Source of the DNA: Spirochaetaceae bacterium
GTDB taxonomy: Bacteria; Spirochaetota; Spirochaetia; Treponematales; Breznakiellaceae
Length of the DNA: 5,105 nt
Direction: 5' to 3'
Assembly: GCA_031258335.1 (NCBI GenBank)
Contig: JAIRMY010000178.1
Coordinates: forward strand, 1-5,105
In this document: positions 1 to 5,105 of the stretch, one piece after another
Position numbering within the stretch: the first letter of the stretch is position 1
Layout: every line of letters starts with the position of its first letter
Notes under the pieces: generated by a model
Database searches by the model: none
What the model was told of the DNA's origin: nothing
Seen by the model: only the letters and a program-made list of their open reading frames with translations
Position numbers and translations under genes: made by a program

Positions 1-723
1 GATTGGATTTTCAGCCTTGAACTGTACTACAAATACATATTTGACAACTCCTATATTACAAATGTTGTATACGACTATAACAACAAGACTGCGGTGTCAA
101 AGTATAGTTTTGACGGTGAAGGCCATATATGGGGCTTTGACCTTTTACTGCAAAGAATAAATGGGCGTATTATTGACGGATGGATTTCTTATTCATTTAA
201 CTATGCCCGCTACCATGATCCGGGCAGCATGGAGGCGTTTACCGGCGCCAAATTTGTTGACAGGAGTGATAACTGGTACTTCCCTGCCTTTCACCGGTTT
301 TCAAACCTGAATTTAGTGCTGAACTTTAAGCCCTTGCGCAGCTTTAACATCTATACGCGCTTTGGTTTTGCGAGCGGTGTTCCAAGAAACAAGGCAACGG
401 GACCGGCTGAGCGCGTTACTGTAAAACAGCCTAACGGCACCACAGTAACAAAATACAAGCAGAACTCCATATACTCTGATACCGAACGCGGAAGCGCTTC
501 ACTGCCGCTTGACATAAAATTTTCGTGGTTCTTTTTTTACCCCGATAACAAAGTACGTACCGAAGTTTACGCCGCGGTGGAGAATGCGTTGTCGCTTGTT
601 TACCATTCCAAAGGGAATACGGTAACGAATCCATACACGGGGCAGGAAGAGGAAGGCAGCACTACGGCAACGTTTGAACTGCCTATACCCATGGTCTCCT
701 TTGGCTTTAAATGGACATATTAG
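1..723 (+). CDS. TonB-dependent outer-membrane receptor, C-terminal part (5' truncated by window edge)
   Basis: The reading frame is open from base 1 and ends at TAG 721-723, giving 240 residues of the C-terminal barrel of what looks like a TonB-dependent receptor; such proteins import siderophores, cobalamin or glycans across the outer membrane. Seen: alternating aromatic/hydrophobic strands separated by polar loops; a G-x-x-x-G-F-D-L-x-L strand followed by G-W-I-S-Y-S-F at residues 41-66; an F-H-R-F-x-N-L-N-L-V-L-N-F segment (97-109), matching the family's usual 'D-x-R-H-x-L-N' strand; S-G-V-P (125-128); a Y-A-A-V-E-N segment (190-195), like the usual 'V-x-N-L' near-terminal strand; and a final strand ending F-G-F-K-W-T-Y, with the C-terminal aromatic expected for barrel assembly. 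Plug and TonB box lie outside the window, so the substrate cannot be inferred. The GTG at 94 is internal, not a start. Receptor class is fairly sure; another large barrel type is the alternative. Confidence 0.8.
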   Translation, partial: DWIFSLELYYKYIFDNSYITNVVYDYNNKTAVSKYSFDGEGHIWGFDLLLQRINGRIIDGWISYSFNYARYHDPGSMEAFTGAKFVDRSDNWYFPAFHRFSNLNLVLNFKPLRSFNIYTRFGFASGVPRNKATGPAERVTVKQPNGTTVTKYKQNSIYSDTERGSASLPLDIKFSWFFFYPDNKVRTEVYAAVENALSLVYHSKGNTVTNPYTGQEEEGSTTATFELPIPMVSFGFKWTY

Positions 724-760
724 GCAGAAACACGGCTTTTAGTTGCCGTAAAGACCTGCC
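723..760 (+). other. Two-step inverted repeat after the receptor stop codon
   Basis: Nested complementary arms follow the stop codon directly: GGCAG (723-727) pairs with CTGCC (756-760), and inside it ACGGC (732-736) pairs with GCCGT (745-749) around an 8-nt loop. The two 5-bp stems are separated by an internal loop of 4 and 6 nt. No T-run follows, so this is not a canonical intrinsic terminator. It could protect the 3' end of the receptor mRNA or weakly attenuate readthrough. The outer arm abuts the -10-like hexamer of the next gene. Confidence 0.35.
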
Positions 761-766
761 GATAAT
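761..766 (+). promoter_or_regulatory. Candidate -10 element for the 773 gene
   Basis: GATAAT matches the TATAAT consensus at five of six positions and ends exactly 6 nt before the ATG at 773, which would place transcription start on or next to the A of the start codon. The -35 region is poor: TTTAGT at 738-743 with a 17-nt spacer. The call therefore rests on the -10, its spacing, and the lack of a Shine-Dalgarno sequence before the gene. Confidence 0.35.
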
Positions 767-772
767 TAACCA

Positions 773-2653
773 ATGACTCAAAATTTCGATTTTTTAGACA
801 TAATCCGCGGTTATTCGCTTAAAAATAATTCTCCGTATATACCTGTCAACCAACTTGTAAGTTTGCTGCAAAAAAATGCCCTGCGCGGCAACGCGCCGCC
901 CCAGGCGAGACACTGGATGGAAAATACGCAGGAAAAGGTATACGCGGAACTTGCCCGCCTGTCCGATGAGCAAAAATGCATCATACAGGGCAGCCCTCAA
1001 AACCAGCGGATATTTTTTCCGAATTTTTTTGTCGAGAAACTTGAAACATTATACTTTAACATTGATAAAACGGCTGACAGGGCTTTTCCATGCGAAAATG
1101 ATTTAAGCGCCGTTATCCCCGCTGAATACACCAGGAAAATTTTCGTGGACAACGGCATGATTGATTATCTTGCCGAACCGCAGGCATCGGTGCTTCCAAT
1201 TTTAAAATTTGTGTTTCCGGAGAAATTTGGCTGTTTATTGGCGCTGTCTATACATTTTCCGCGCCGTATTTTGGAAATAGCGCTGTCAAAGGTAAAAATG
1301 TCAATGCAGCACACAGGAAGCATTGATTTTTACAGGCAAAAACTGATTACGCATTTTTCGGGTCAGGAAATCTCCGCGAGAAACTTTTTCGAGAATTTTA
1401 TGATGCATCAGCAGGTTTGCCTTGATGACATTGAAAAATCAAATGACTTTACATTTTCGGCATGGCTTTTTTTATGCCCGCTGATAAAAATGCAGGTCGC
1501 AGACAGTATTGAACGCAACGGAGAAATTTCACCGGAGGATATTGGCTTATACCAATCAATCTCTGTTATATACATATTTAACAATTATTACAAAGTTATA
1601 GCCGTCAACAGGTATAACAAAGAAAAAGCTTTTTCCCTGATTCACGAAAAAATAGGTCTACCTCCGTATTTATTCACTTTTAGCGAGATTTATAATTTTA
1701 CAGGCATAGGCGGATTTCAAATATTAGGCCGTTGCACCGAAAATGATTTAATGGAATGGCTGAAGCAAAAAATGACGGTGCATGAAAACGATCTGCCTGC
1801 CATACTAAAATTTTCCGGAATGGACGGAAAAGATAATTTTGTCAGAAAAGACAGGATATTCGCGCTTTGCTCATATCTATTAAAAGACTTACAGTCAAAA
1901 ATAAAAGATGAAACTACAAACCGCTGGGTAAAATTACTCCGCGGTTATTTTAAAGAAAAAGCCATGGAAAATGACTCATATTTTGAGGACCTTGTTACAA
2001 GAGAAACGCGTCTGTACAGTCCGTTTCTGTTAAATCTGCTGCATGACAAACAAGTCGCTTTATTGCAGGCTGAGACTCAGAGAGCAAGTTATGATACATC
2101 CAAGGTTGAAAAATTCTTTGTAAACGGAAATATGATACCCTTAAGAAAACTAATGAACCTAAAACGTGAGGATATACTACGCACCAGCAAATTGATGCTG
2201 CCATTCTGGTATTCTATTCCGGGCGTTGCCGTACTGGGACGTATAATTAAGCATGGCTTTAACAAGGAAAACGCGTATTTCAAAGAATCCGAAAAGCAGG
2301 CGGCGTCCTTGTATACGACAAACATAAAAAAATCCGCCGAAAAGCTGTCCAAAGAACTGGTGCCGAATGACACGGATATTGACGAATATATGAACAGTAT
2401 TCTTGACCGCTGGAACCAAATATTGAACTACTCCGGCCGCGAAAAATTAACGCGGGACGTAAACGCAACAGTAAAAGATTATATGCGAAACGCAATCAAA
2501 AATTTCGGTCAGCGCGCCCTGAGCGCCACGATGCTTGACGAATTAGCCGAGCGCGTCATTATGTCGAATCAAGCCCTTTCAAAAATCAAGAACAGAAACA
2601 GCCTGCGCCTTTACATAAAGCTCTTTACAACAAAGATACTTCTGAATTCCTGA
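773..2653 (+). CDS. Hypothetical 626-residue soluble protein, function unknown
   Basis: I do not recognise this protein. It has no signal peptide and no convincing membrane helix, so it is probably cytoplasmic. It is rich in Lys, Asn, Phe and Ile and looks largely helical. One short aromatic-hydrophobic stretch, L-P-F-W-Y-S-I-P-G-V-A-V-L-G (residues 476-489), is bounded by charged segments and could be a buried core or a membrane-touching hairpin. The C-terminal 130 residues are charged and helix-forming, ending in a basic tail (603-626). I see no nucleotide-binding, protease, nuclease or helicase motif. The start at 773 is the first ATG after an in-frame TAA at 767-769; no Shine-Dalgarno sequence precedes it. 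It sits 49 bp after the receptor gene. Its codons are visibly more A+T-rich than those of the exported protein at 3260. It might belong to a spirochaete-restricted DUF family (DUF5312 came to mind), but that is memory, not a match I could test. Confidence 0.8.
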   Translation: MTQNFDFLDIIRGYSLKNNSPYIPVNQLVSLLQKNALRGNAPPQARHWMENTQEKVYAELARLSDEQKCIIQGSPQNQRIFFPNFFVEKLETLYFNIDKTADRAFPCENDLSAVIPAEYTRKIFVDNGMIDYLAEPQASVLPILKFVFPEKFGCLLALSIHFPRRILEIALSKVKMSMQHTGSIDFYRQKLITHFSGQEISARNFFENFMMHQQVCLDDIEKSNDFTFSAWLFLCPLIKMQVADSIERNGEISPEDIGLYQSISVIYIFNNYYKVIAVNRYNKEKAFSLIHEKIGLPPYLFTFSEIYNFTGIGGFQILGRCTENDLMEWLKQKMTVHENDLPAILKFSGMDGKDNFVRKDRIFALCSYLLKDLQSKIKDETTNRWVKLLRGYFKEKAMENDSYFEDLVTRETRLYSPFLLNLLHDKQVALLQAETQRASYDTSKVEKFFVNGNMIPLRKLMNLKREDILRTSKLMLPFWYSIPGVAVLGRIIKHGFNKENAYFKESEKQAASLYTTNIKKSAEKLSKELVPNDTDIDEYMNSILDRWNQILNYSGREKLTRDVNATVKDYMRNAIKNFGQRALSATMLDELAERVIMSNQALSKIKNRNSLRLYIKLFTTKILLNS

Positions 2654-2771
2654 CGCTAAGCGATCTTCCCTGCGCGTTTACGGGACGGGCGCCCCTCCGG
2701 ACACATCTCCTACACTCCCCGGCTTAAATGCCCCTTACCTCACTTCCTCTAAAATTTACCCCCTAAATTTG
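2654..2771. other. Non-coding, G-poor intergenic stretch with a degenerate repeated motif
   Basis: No credible gene is visible. The first 45 bases are GC-rich and include the self-complementary octamer GGGCGCCC. From about 2690 the + strand is pyrimidine-rich and nearly free of G. A related A/T-then-C motif appears three times: CTTAAATGCCCC (2723-2734), CTAAAATTTACCC (2749-2761) and CTAAATTTGCCC (2763-2774). This could be part of a dispersed intergenic repeat or decayed sequence. Confidence 0.4.
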
Positions 2772-2794
2772 CCCACACCCACAGCGGGTGTGGG
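2772..2794. terminator. Perfect 9-bp GC-rich hairpin, possible terminator
   Basis: CCCACACCC (2772-2780) and GGGTGTGGG (2786-2794) are perfect complements around the 5-nt loop ACAGC. The stem is strong, but the bases after it on the + strand run GGCTTGACTCTTTTG, so any T-tract is offset by about ten bases and overlaps the next promoter. It may end transcription from the 773 gene 119 bp upstream, or insulate the following promoter, whose -35 begins only 3 nt after the stem. Structure certain, function inferred. Confidence 0.35.
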
Positions 2795-2797
2795 GGC

Positions 2798-2826
2798 TTG
2801 ACTCTTTTGTTAGAAACTTCTAACAT
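2798..2826 (+). promoter_or_regulatory. Sigma-70-type promoter of the DUF2325 gene
   Basis: TTGACT (2798-2803, five of six to the -35 consensus) and TAACAT (2821-2826, four of six to the -10) are separated by exactly 17 nt. Transcription would start near 2833, leaving a leader of about 32 nt with a strong Shine-Dalgarno sequence. The spacer and -10 are covered by a palindrome (separate entry), so the promoter is likely controlled. Confidence 0.6.
2808..2825. promoter_or_regulatory. 18-bp palindrome, candidate operator over the DUF2325 promoter
   Basis: TGTTAGAAACTTCTAACA has perfect 8-bp arms (2808-2815 and 2818-2825) around a central AC. It spans the second half of the spacer and most of the -10 hexamer, a classic position for a dimeric repressor that blocks RNA polymerase. 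A hairpin role is unlikely, because the 2-nt centre is too small a loop and the site lies upstream of the expected transcription start. The regulator is unknown and is not encoded in the window. Confidence 0.55.
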
Positions 2827-2829
2827 GAG

Positions 2830-2842
2830 TTAGTTAAACCAA
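2830..2842. promoter_or_regulatory. Imperfect palindrome near the transcription start, possible second operator
   Basis: TTAGTTAAACCAA has 6-bp arms around a central A, with five of six pairs matching. It overlaps the predicted start point downstream of the -10. In outline it resembles the TTAGG...CCTAA half-sites bound by DtxR-type metal regulators, but only loosely. Confidence 0.25.
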
Positions 2843-2854
2843 AAATTCAGGTTT

Positions 2855-2859
2855 GGAGG
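2855..2859 (+). promoter_or_regulatory. Shine-Dalgarno sequence that fixes the start at 2865
   Basis: GGAGG lies 5 nt before the ATG at 2865. An in-frame TTG at 2853 would place this motif inside the coding region, so the ATG is preferred. It is the only strong ribosome-binding site in the window. Confidence 0.85.
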
Positions 2860-2864
2860 ATTTT

Positions 2865-3164
2865 ATGAATGTTGTTATCATTGGCGGAAACGACTGTATG
2901 GTCTGCCGCTACAAGGCCATCTGCAAGGAGTATGGCTGCAAGGCAAAAATTTTTACGCAGCCCAAGGGCAATCTGGAGGGTTTGATAGGGAATCCCAATC
3001 TTATCGTCCTTTTTACCAATCCTGTTTCGCATGAAATGGTAAAAGTAGCCAAAAAAGAGGCGGCGCGCAAGGATATTCTGCTGGTTCAGTCCCATTGCGG
3101 AAGCGCAAACGCTCTGCGGAATATCTTGGCGGGGACGCTTACCGAGGCGCGGCAGGGATGTTAG
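2865..3164 (+). CDS. DUF2325 family small protein, Cys/His-rich
   Basis: This 99-residue protein has the DUF2325 layout: a beta strand followed by a G-G-N-D turn (V-V-I-I-G-G-N-D, residues 3-10), a helix to about 25, a strand plus N-P-V-S-H-E (52-57), a K-V-A-K-K-E-A-A helix (60-67), a strand I-L-L-V-Q-S-H-C (71-78) and a last short helix. The length is normal for the family. The fold resembles a small Rossmann-like alpha/beta domain; its biochemical role is not established to my knowledge. From memory, close relatives occur in Clostridia and spirochaetes, sometimes near ferrous iron (feo) genes; none are seen here. Visible candidate ligands are C11-x-x-C14, C20, C25, H56, H77, C78 and C99. 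It has its own promoter, palindromic operator candidate and strong Shine-Dalgarno, so it is probably a regulated single-gene unit. Family assignment is confident; a metal or redox role is inference. Confidence 0.88.
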   Translation: MNVVIIGGNDCMVCRYKAICKEYGCKAKIFTQPKGNLEGLIGNPNLIVLFTNPVSHEMVKVAKKEAARKDILLVQSHCGSANALRNILAGTLTEARQGC

Positions 3165-3177
3165 GGGCTGGACAATA

Positions 3178-3196
3178 GCGTTTCACCTGGGAACGC
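3178..3196. other. Hairpin 13 bp after the DUF2325 stop
   Basis: GCGTTTC (3178-3184) pairs with GGAACGC (3190-3196) over 7 bp including one T-G wobble, with the 5-nt loop ACCTG. No T-run follows, so it is at best a weak terminator or a 3'-end stabiliser for the DUF2325 message. Confidence 0.3.
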
Positions 3197-3224
3197 CGGA
3201 AAACCTCGTCGTGCCGCGCCCTGC

Positions 3225-3253
3225 TGGACTTTTTATCTGTATGGGATTATAAT
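3225..3253 (+). promoter_or_regulatory. Promoter of the 3260 gene with perfect TATAAT
   Basis: TGGACT (3225-3230, four of six) and a perfect TATAAT (3248-3253) are 17 nt apart. The -10 ends 6 nt before the ATG at 3260, so transcription should start at or next to the start codon. No Shine-Dalgarno sequence lies between 3231 and 3259. This is the better supported of the two leaderless candidates in the window. Confidence 0.6.
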
Positions 3254-3259
3254 TTTTGC

Positions 3260-4786
3260 ATGAAGCGCGTTTGTTTTGTACTGACCGCGCTGGTTTTTGC
3301 GTGGAGTACGGCTTTTACTCAGGCGATATTCGCTCCGTTTGTCTCAAGGTTAAGCGCCGCGGTAATCGGCAGGCAGGTGCGGCTTTCATGGCTGGATTCC
3401 GACAGCGTTGACGGCGCCGTATTCATCTACCGCTCAACAGAACCGTATACAAACAACGATGCCGCGGATATTTCACAGGACTTTGTTGCAATGGTGCCTC
3501 ACGGGATACAAACGTATGTGGACGTAGTGCCAAGCGATGGAAAATGGTACTACTTTGCCGTTGCCAGCGATTTTTCGCAGCAAAGGTATACGTTGCTGAT
3601 TCCGTTCAGCAATACCATAGACGTAACCGTAGGTACCGGCGGCGCCGCTCAGAGTTCCATTCCTTCGCCATACACCGGCACGAACGCTAACGAATACGCG
3701 CCTGTTTTTTACAACTTTTACGGCTCTCAGTTCGCCTCCGAGCCTAACCAGCCTCCTTATACTCAGGGCGCTCAGGTAAACAGCGCCACTGTAAACCCGC
3801 AAGTCCCAACAAACAACGCGGTTTGGCCGCCCTATAGCATTGTCGAAGGTCTGATAAATCCCCCGGCAAGGGCGGACATCACGGGAATCATGGCGGTGGC
3901 AGGAAGCAAAGGCATAGAAATTACTTTCAACGCGCCAGACTCAAGAAAAAACCCCGTGCTCTACAGGAGCATACAGCCTTTACGCAGTTTTGCCGACCTC
4001 CTTACAGCCACTGTCGTTGGTCTAGGCGTAAGATCCCCATACACGGATTATGTGACTCCGGGCGTACCCTACTACTACGCCGTTGTGTACGAGGATGATT
4101 TAAGGGCGGGCAAGGGCGACATTTTTCCCGGCAGTAATTCCACGTTTATACCGGCGGAGGTCCCGGTGAATCAACCAGCCGCCGCTCCCACTACCGCTCC
4201 AGTTGTCGGCGGCTATGCTCCCTATAGTCAGGCTCAACCGCAGGCTGTTACACCGGTCGCCCCCGCTTGGTCAAACGAGTCAACCTCGCAGTACGGCGGC
4301 GGGTCGTTGTACGGCAGCGGCGCTTACGGCATGGACGGCGGCGGGTCACGGTACGGCAGCGGCGCCTACGGCATGGACGGCGGCGCGTATACAAGAACAC
4401 AGCAGAATTCCAACGAGATTAGAGGGTACGAGACCCCATCATATCAGAACCAAACGGACGAAACACTGGTACTGAGTGAGCCCAGAGTTTTTAACCGCGA
4501 TATGCGGACTTCAAGTGAGCCGGAAGACCACAGACTTTCACTGATAGTACAGGGACCCTTCATGTGGCGCGACTGGCAGGCGGCGCGCGCACAGTTCTCC
4601 GATTTCATAGTAAGCGCGTCAAACAAGGCGGCGGCGGAACGCGCCCGCTTTTACCTCGCGCAATGCTGGTACTTTATCGGCGACATAAGGACGGCCCTGT
4701 CCAGCTTCCTCAAACTTCAGTCTGTTTTTCCCGATGAAATCTCAATATGGATACAAGCCAGCCTGAACAGAATAGCCGACCGCTGA
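3260..4786 (+). CDS. Exported protein with two fibronectin-III-like domains, Gly/Tyr repeat and TPR-like C-terminus
   Basis: This 508-residue protein starts with a signal peptide: K-R, then a hydrophobic core, with likely cleavage after A22 (T-Q-A). There is no lipobox, so it is probably periplasmic or surface-exposed. Two fibronectin-III-like beta domains follow (about 25-124 and 202-300); each shows an I/L-Y-R-S strand (56-59, 234-237) and a Y-Y-x-A-V strand (97-101, 271-275), typical of the fold. Residues 301-345 are Pro/Ala/Gln-rich, and 346-373 hold two 14-residue Gly/Tyr units. The end (about 430-508) is helical and TPR-like: W-x-x-A-x-x-x-F, then A-x-x-x-R-A-R-F-Y-L-A-Q-C and a paired helix around P491. 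This layout suggests a scaffold or envelope assembly factor, which is inference; I recognise no named homologue. ATG 3260 is chosen because it begins the signal peptide and sits 6 nt from the TATAAT. It overlaps the next gene by 40 bp. Confidence 0.85.
   Translation: MKRVCFVLTALVFAWSTAFTQAIFAPFVSRLSAAVIGRQVRLSWLDSDSVDGAVFIYRSTEPYTNNDAADISQDFVAMVPHGIQTYVDVVPSDGKWYYFAVASDFSQQRYTLLIPFSNTIDVTVGTGGAAQSSIPSPYTGTNANEYAPVFYNFYGSQFASEPNQPPYTQGAQVNSATVNPQVPTNNAVWPPYSIVEGLINPPARADITGIMAVAGSKGIEITFNAPDSRKNPVLYRSIQPLRSFADLLTATVVGLGVRSPYTDYVTPGVPYYYAVVYEDDLRAGKGDIFPGSNSTFIPAEVPVNQPAAAPTTAPVVGGYAPYSQAQPQAVTPVAPAWSNESTSQYGGGSLYGSGAYGMDGGGSRYGSGAYGMDGGAYTRTQQNSNEIRGYETPSYQNQTDETLVLSEPRVFNRDMRTSSEPEDHRLSLIVQGPFMWRDWQAARAQFSDFIVSASNKAAAERARFYLAQCWYFIGDIRTALSSFLKLQSVFPDEISIWIQASLNRIADR
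4295..4378 (+). repeat. Two tandem 42-bp units encoding G-G-G-S-x-Y-G-S-G-A-Y-G-M-D
   Basis: Units 4295-4336 and 4337-4378 differ at only 4 of 42 bases, three of them in the Ser-Leu versus Ser-Arg codons. A third unit starts with GGCGGC at 4379 and then diverges. The length is a multiple of three, so copy-number change would keep the frame. It encodes a flexible Gly/Tyr linker between the second fibronectin-like domain and the TPR-like end. Confidence 0.9.
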
Positions 4787-5105
4787 GGAAAGCATTTACC
4801 GTAATTGTTTTTTCGCTGTTGGCTGTACTTGCGCCGGCGCAAACAGCGAGAAGCAGCGTAAGAGCCACCGAAACCGCGGCGTATGCCATGCTCACGAGCC
4901 TGCTCAAAGAATGGAATATAGATTTTTCCCGGCGAGAGTTGATGACAGACTACGGCGCGTTCGGCGCTTCTATAGAGGCGCGTTTTCCGGCGCATCCCGC
5001 CGGCTCGGAGGGCGGAGGGATATTCGTGTTCGCCGTCCCCGTTTTCAGCCCAAGGCAGACGGACGACGCGGAAACTCCGCTTAACTGGGGACACGAGCTT
5101 GCGTT
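4747..5105 (+). CDS. Exported protein of unknown function, N-terminal part (3' truncated by window edge)
   Basis: The first 119 residues are visible and the frame is open at the right edge. After a 15-residue polar/basic N-region comes a hydrophobic core (F17-P30, F-T-V-I-V-F-S-L-L-A-V-L-A-P) and a likely cleavage site near A-P-A-Q-T-A (29-34), so it should be exported. The mature part begins with a helix (T41-W56), then a strand-like G-A-S-I-E-A-R-F-P (73-81), a Gly-rich turn (G86-G91) and a strand I-F-V-F-A-V-P-V-F (92-100). The alternation recalls the entry of M28-type or other alpha/beta hydrolase-like domains in spirochaetal secreted proteins, but no catalytic residue is in view, so I give no function. 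ATG 4747 is the only plausible start giving the full signal peptide; no clear Shine-Dalgarno precedes it. Its 40-bp overlap with the 3260 gene, in another frame, points to translational coupling and one transcript. Confidence 0.75.
   Translation, partial: MDTSQPEQNSRPLRKAFTVIVFSLLAVLAPAQTARSSVRATETAAYAMLTSLLKEWNIDFSRRELMTDYGAFGASIEARFPAHPAGSEGGGIFVFAVPVFSPRQTDDAETPLNWGHELA

Noticed and set aside
743..771. Promoter TTGCCG / TTAACC with 17-nt spacer before the 773 gene
   Set aside because: Both hexamers are weak and the -10 would end only 1 nt before the ATG, putting the start inside the gene; GATAAT at 761-766 is better placed.
2089..2495. Overlapping minus-strand open frames opposite the 626-residue gene
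   Set aside because: Several frames overlap one another and the coding strand, all short and without initiation signals or recognisable protein content.
2684..2700. GGGCGCCC palindrome as a terminator stem
   Set aside because: The self-complementary octamer leaves no room for a loop, the flanks pair poorly, and no T-run follows.
2687..2794. G-quadruplex on the minus strand of the C-rich intergenic stretch
   Set aside because: G-runs are present, but the loops are too long and uneven for a convincing four-run motif; the 9-bp hairpin is the better structure.
2853..2864. Upstream TTG start for the DUF2325 protein
   Set aside because: It would consume the GGAGG ribosome-binding site as coding sequence. 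The ATG at 2865 has ideal spacing and begins right at the family's first beta strand.
4203..4475. Plus-strand open frame giving Ala/Thr/Trp-rich repeats
   Set aside because: It is a frame-shifted reading of the Gly/Tyr tandem repeat inside the 508-residue protein gene; the repeat itself keeps stops out of this frame.
4717..5094. Long minus-strand open frame of about 125 codons opposite the 3260/4747 genes
   Set aside because: It lies opposite two well-supported coding regions. Its translation is Arg/Ser-rich and domain-free, as expected of a GC-rich antisense frame, and I see no upstream signal for it.

Overview
The window looks like chromosomal DNA of a diderm bacterium. A treponeme-like spirochaete, perhaps of the gut- or termite-associated kind, is my best guess. 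This rests on a moderate GC content, an outer-membrane receptor end, a long soluble protein with no recognisable domain, and secreted fibronectin-like/TPR hypothetical proteins. It is a judgement from memory of protein style; no marker gene is present. Every supported gene lies on the + strand.

Layout: (1) 1-723 is the 3' end of a TonB-dependent outer-membrane receptor, a beta-barrel C-terminus with a terminal aromatic residue. (2) 773-2653 encodes a 626-residue soluble protein of unknown function, visibly richer in A+T than the genes to its right. (3) 2654-2864 is a non-coding stretch. It holds a G-poor segment with a thrice-repeated A/T-C motif, a perfect 9-bp GC hairpin, and a sigma-70-type promoter with an 18-bp palindrome across the spacer and -10. 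(4) 2865-3164 encodes a 99-residue DUF2325-family protein with an unusually Cys/His-rich set of residues. (5) 3260-4786 encodes an exported 508-residue protein: signal peptide, two fibronectin-III-like domains, a Gly/Tyr tandem repeat and a TPR-like C-terminus. (6) 4747 to the right edge is the start of another exported protein, overlapping the previous gene by 40 bp.

Only the last two genes look like a true operon (overlapping, both exported). The DUF2325 gene appears to be a separate, individually controlled unit with a strong Shine-Dalgarno sequence. The genes at 773 and 3260 have no Shine-Dalgarno sequence but do have a -10-like hexamer ending exactly 6 nt before the ATG, so both are candidates for leaderless transcripts. 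The most interesting parts are the palindrome-controlled DUF2325 gene, the two leaderless candidates and the mosaic exported protein. I see no CRISPR array, tRNA, rRNA, insertion sequence or phage gene.
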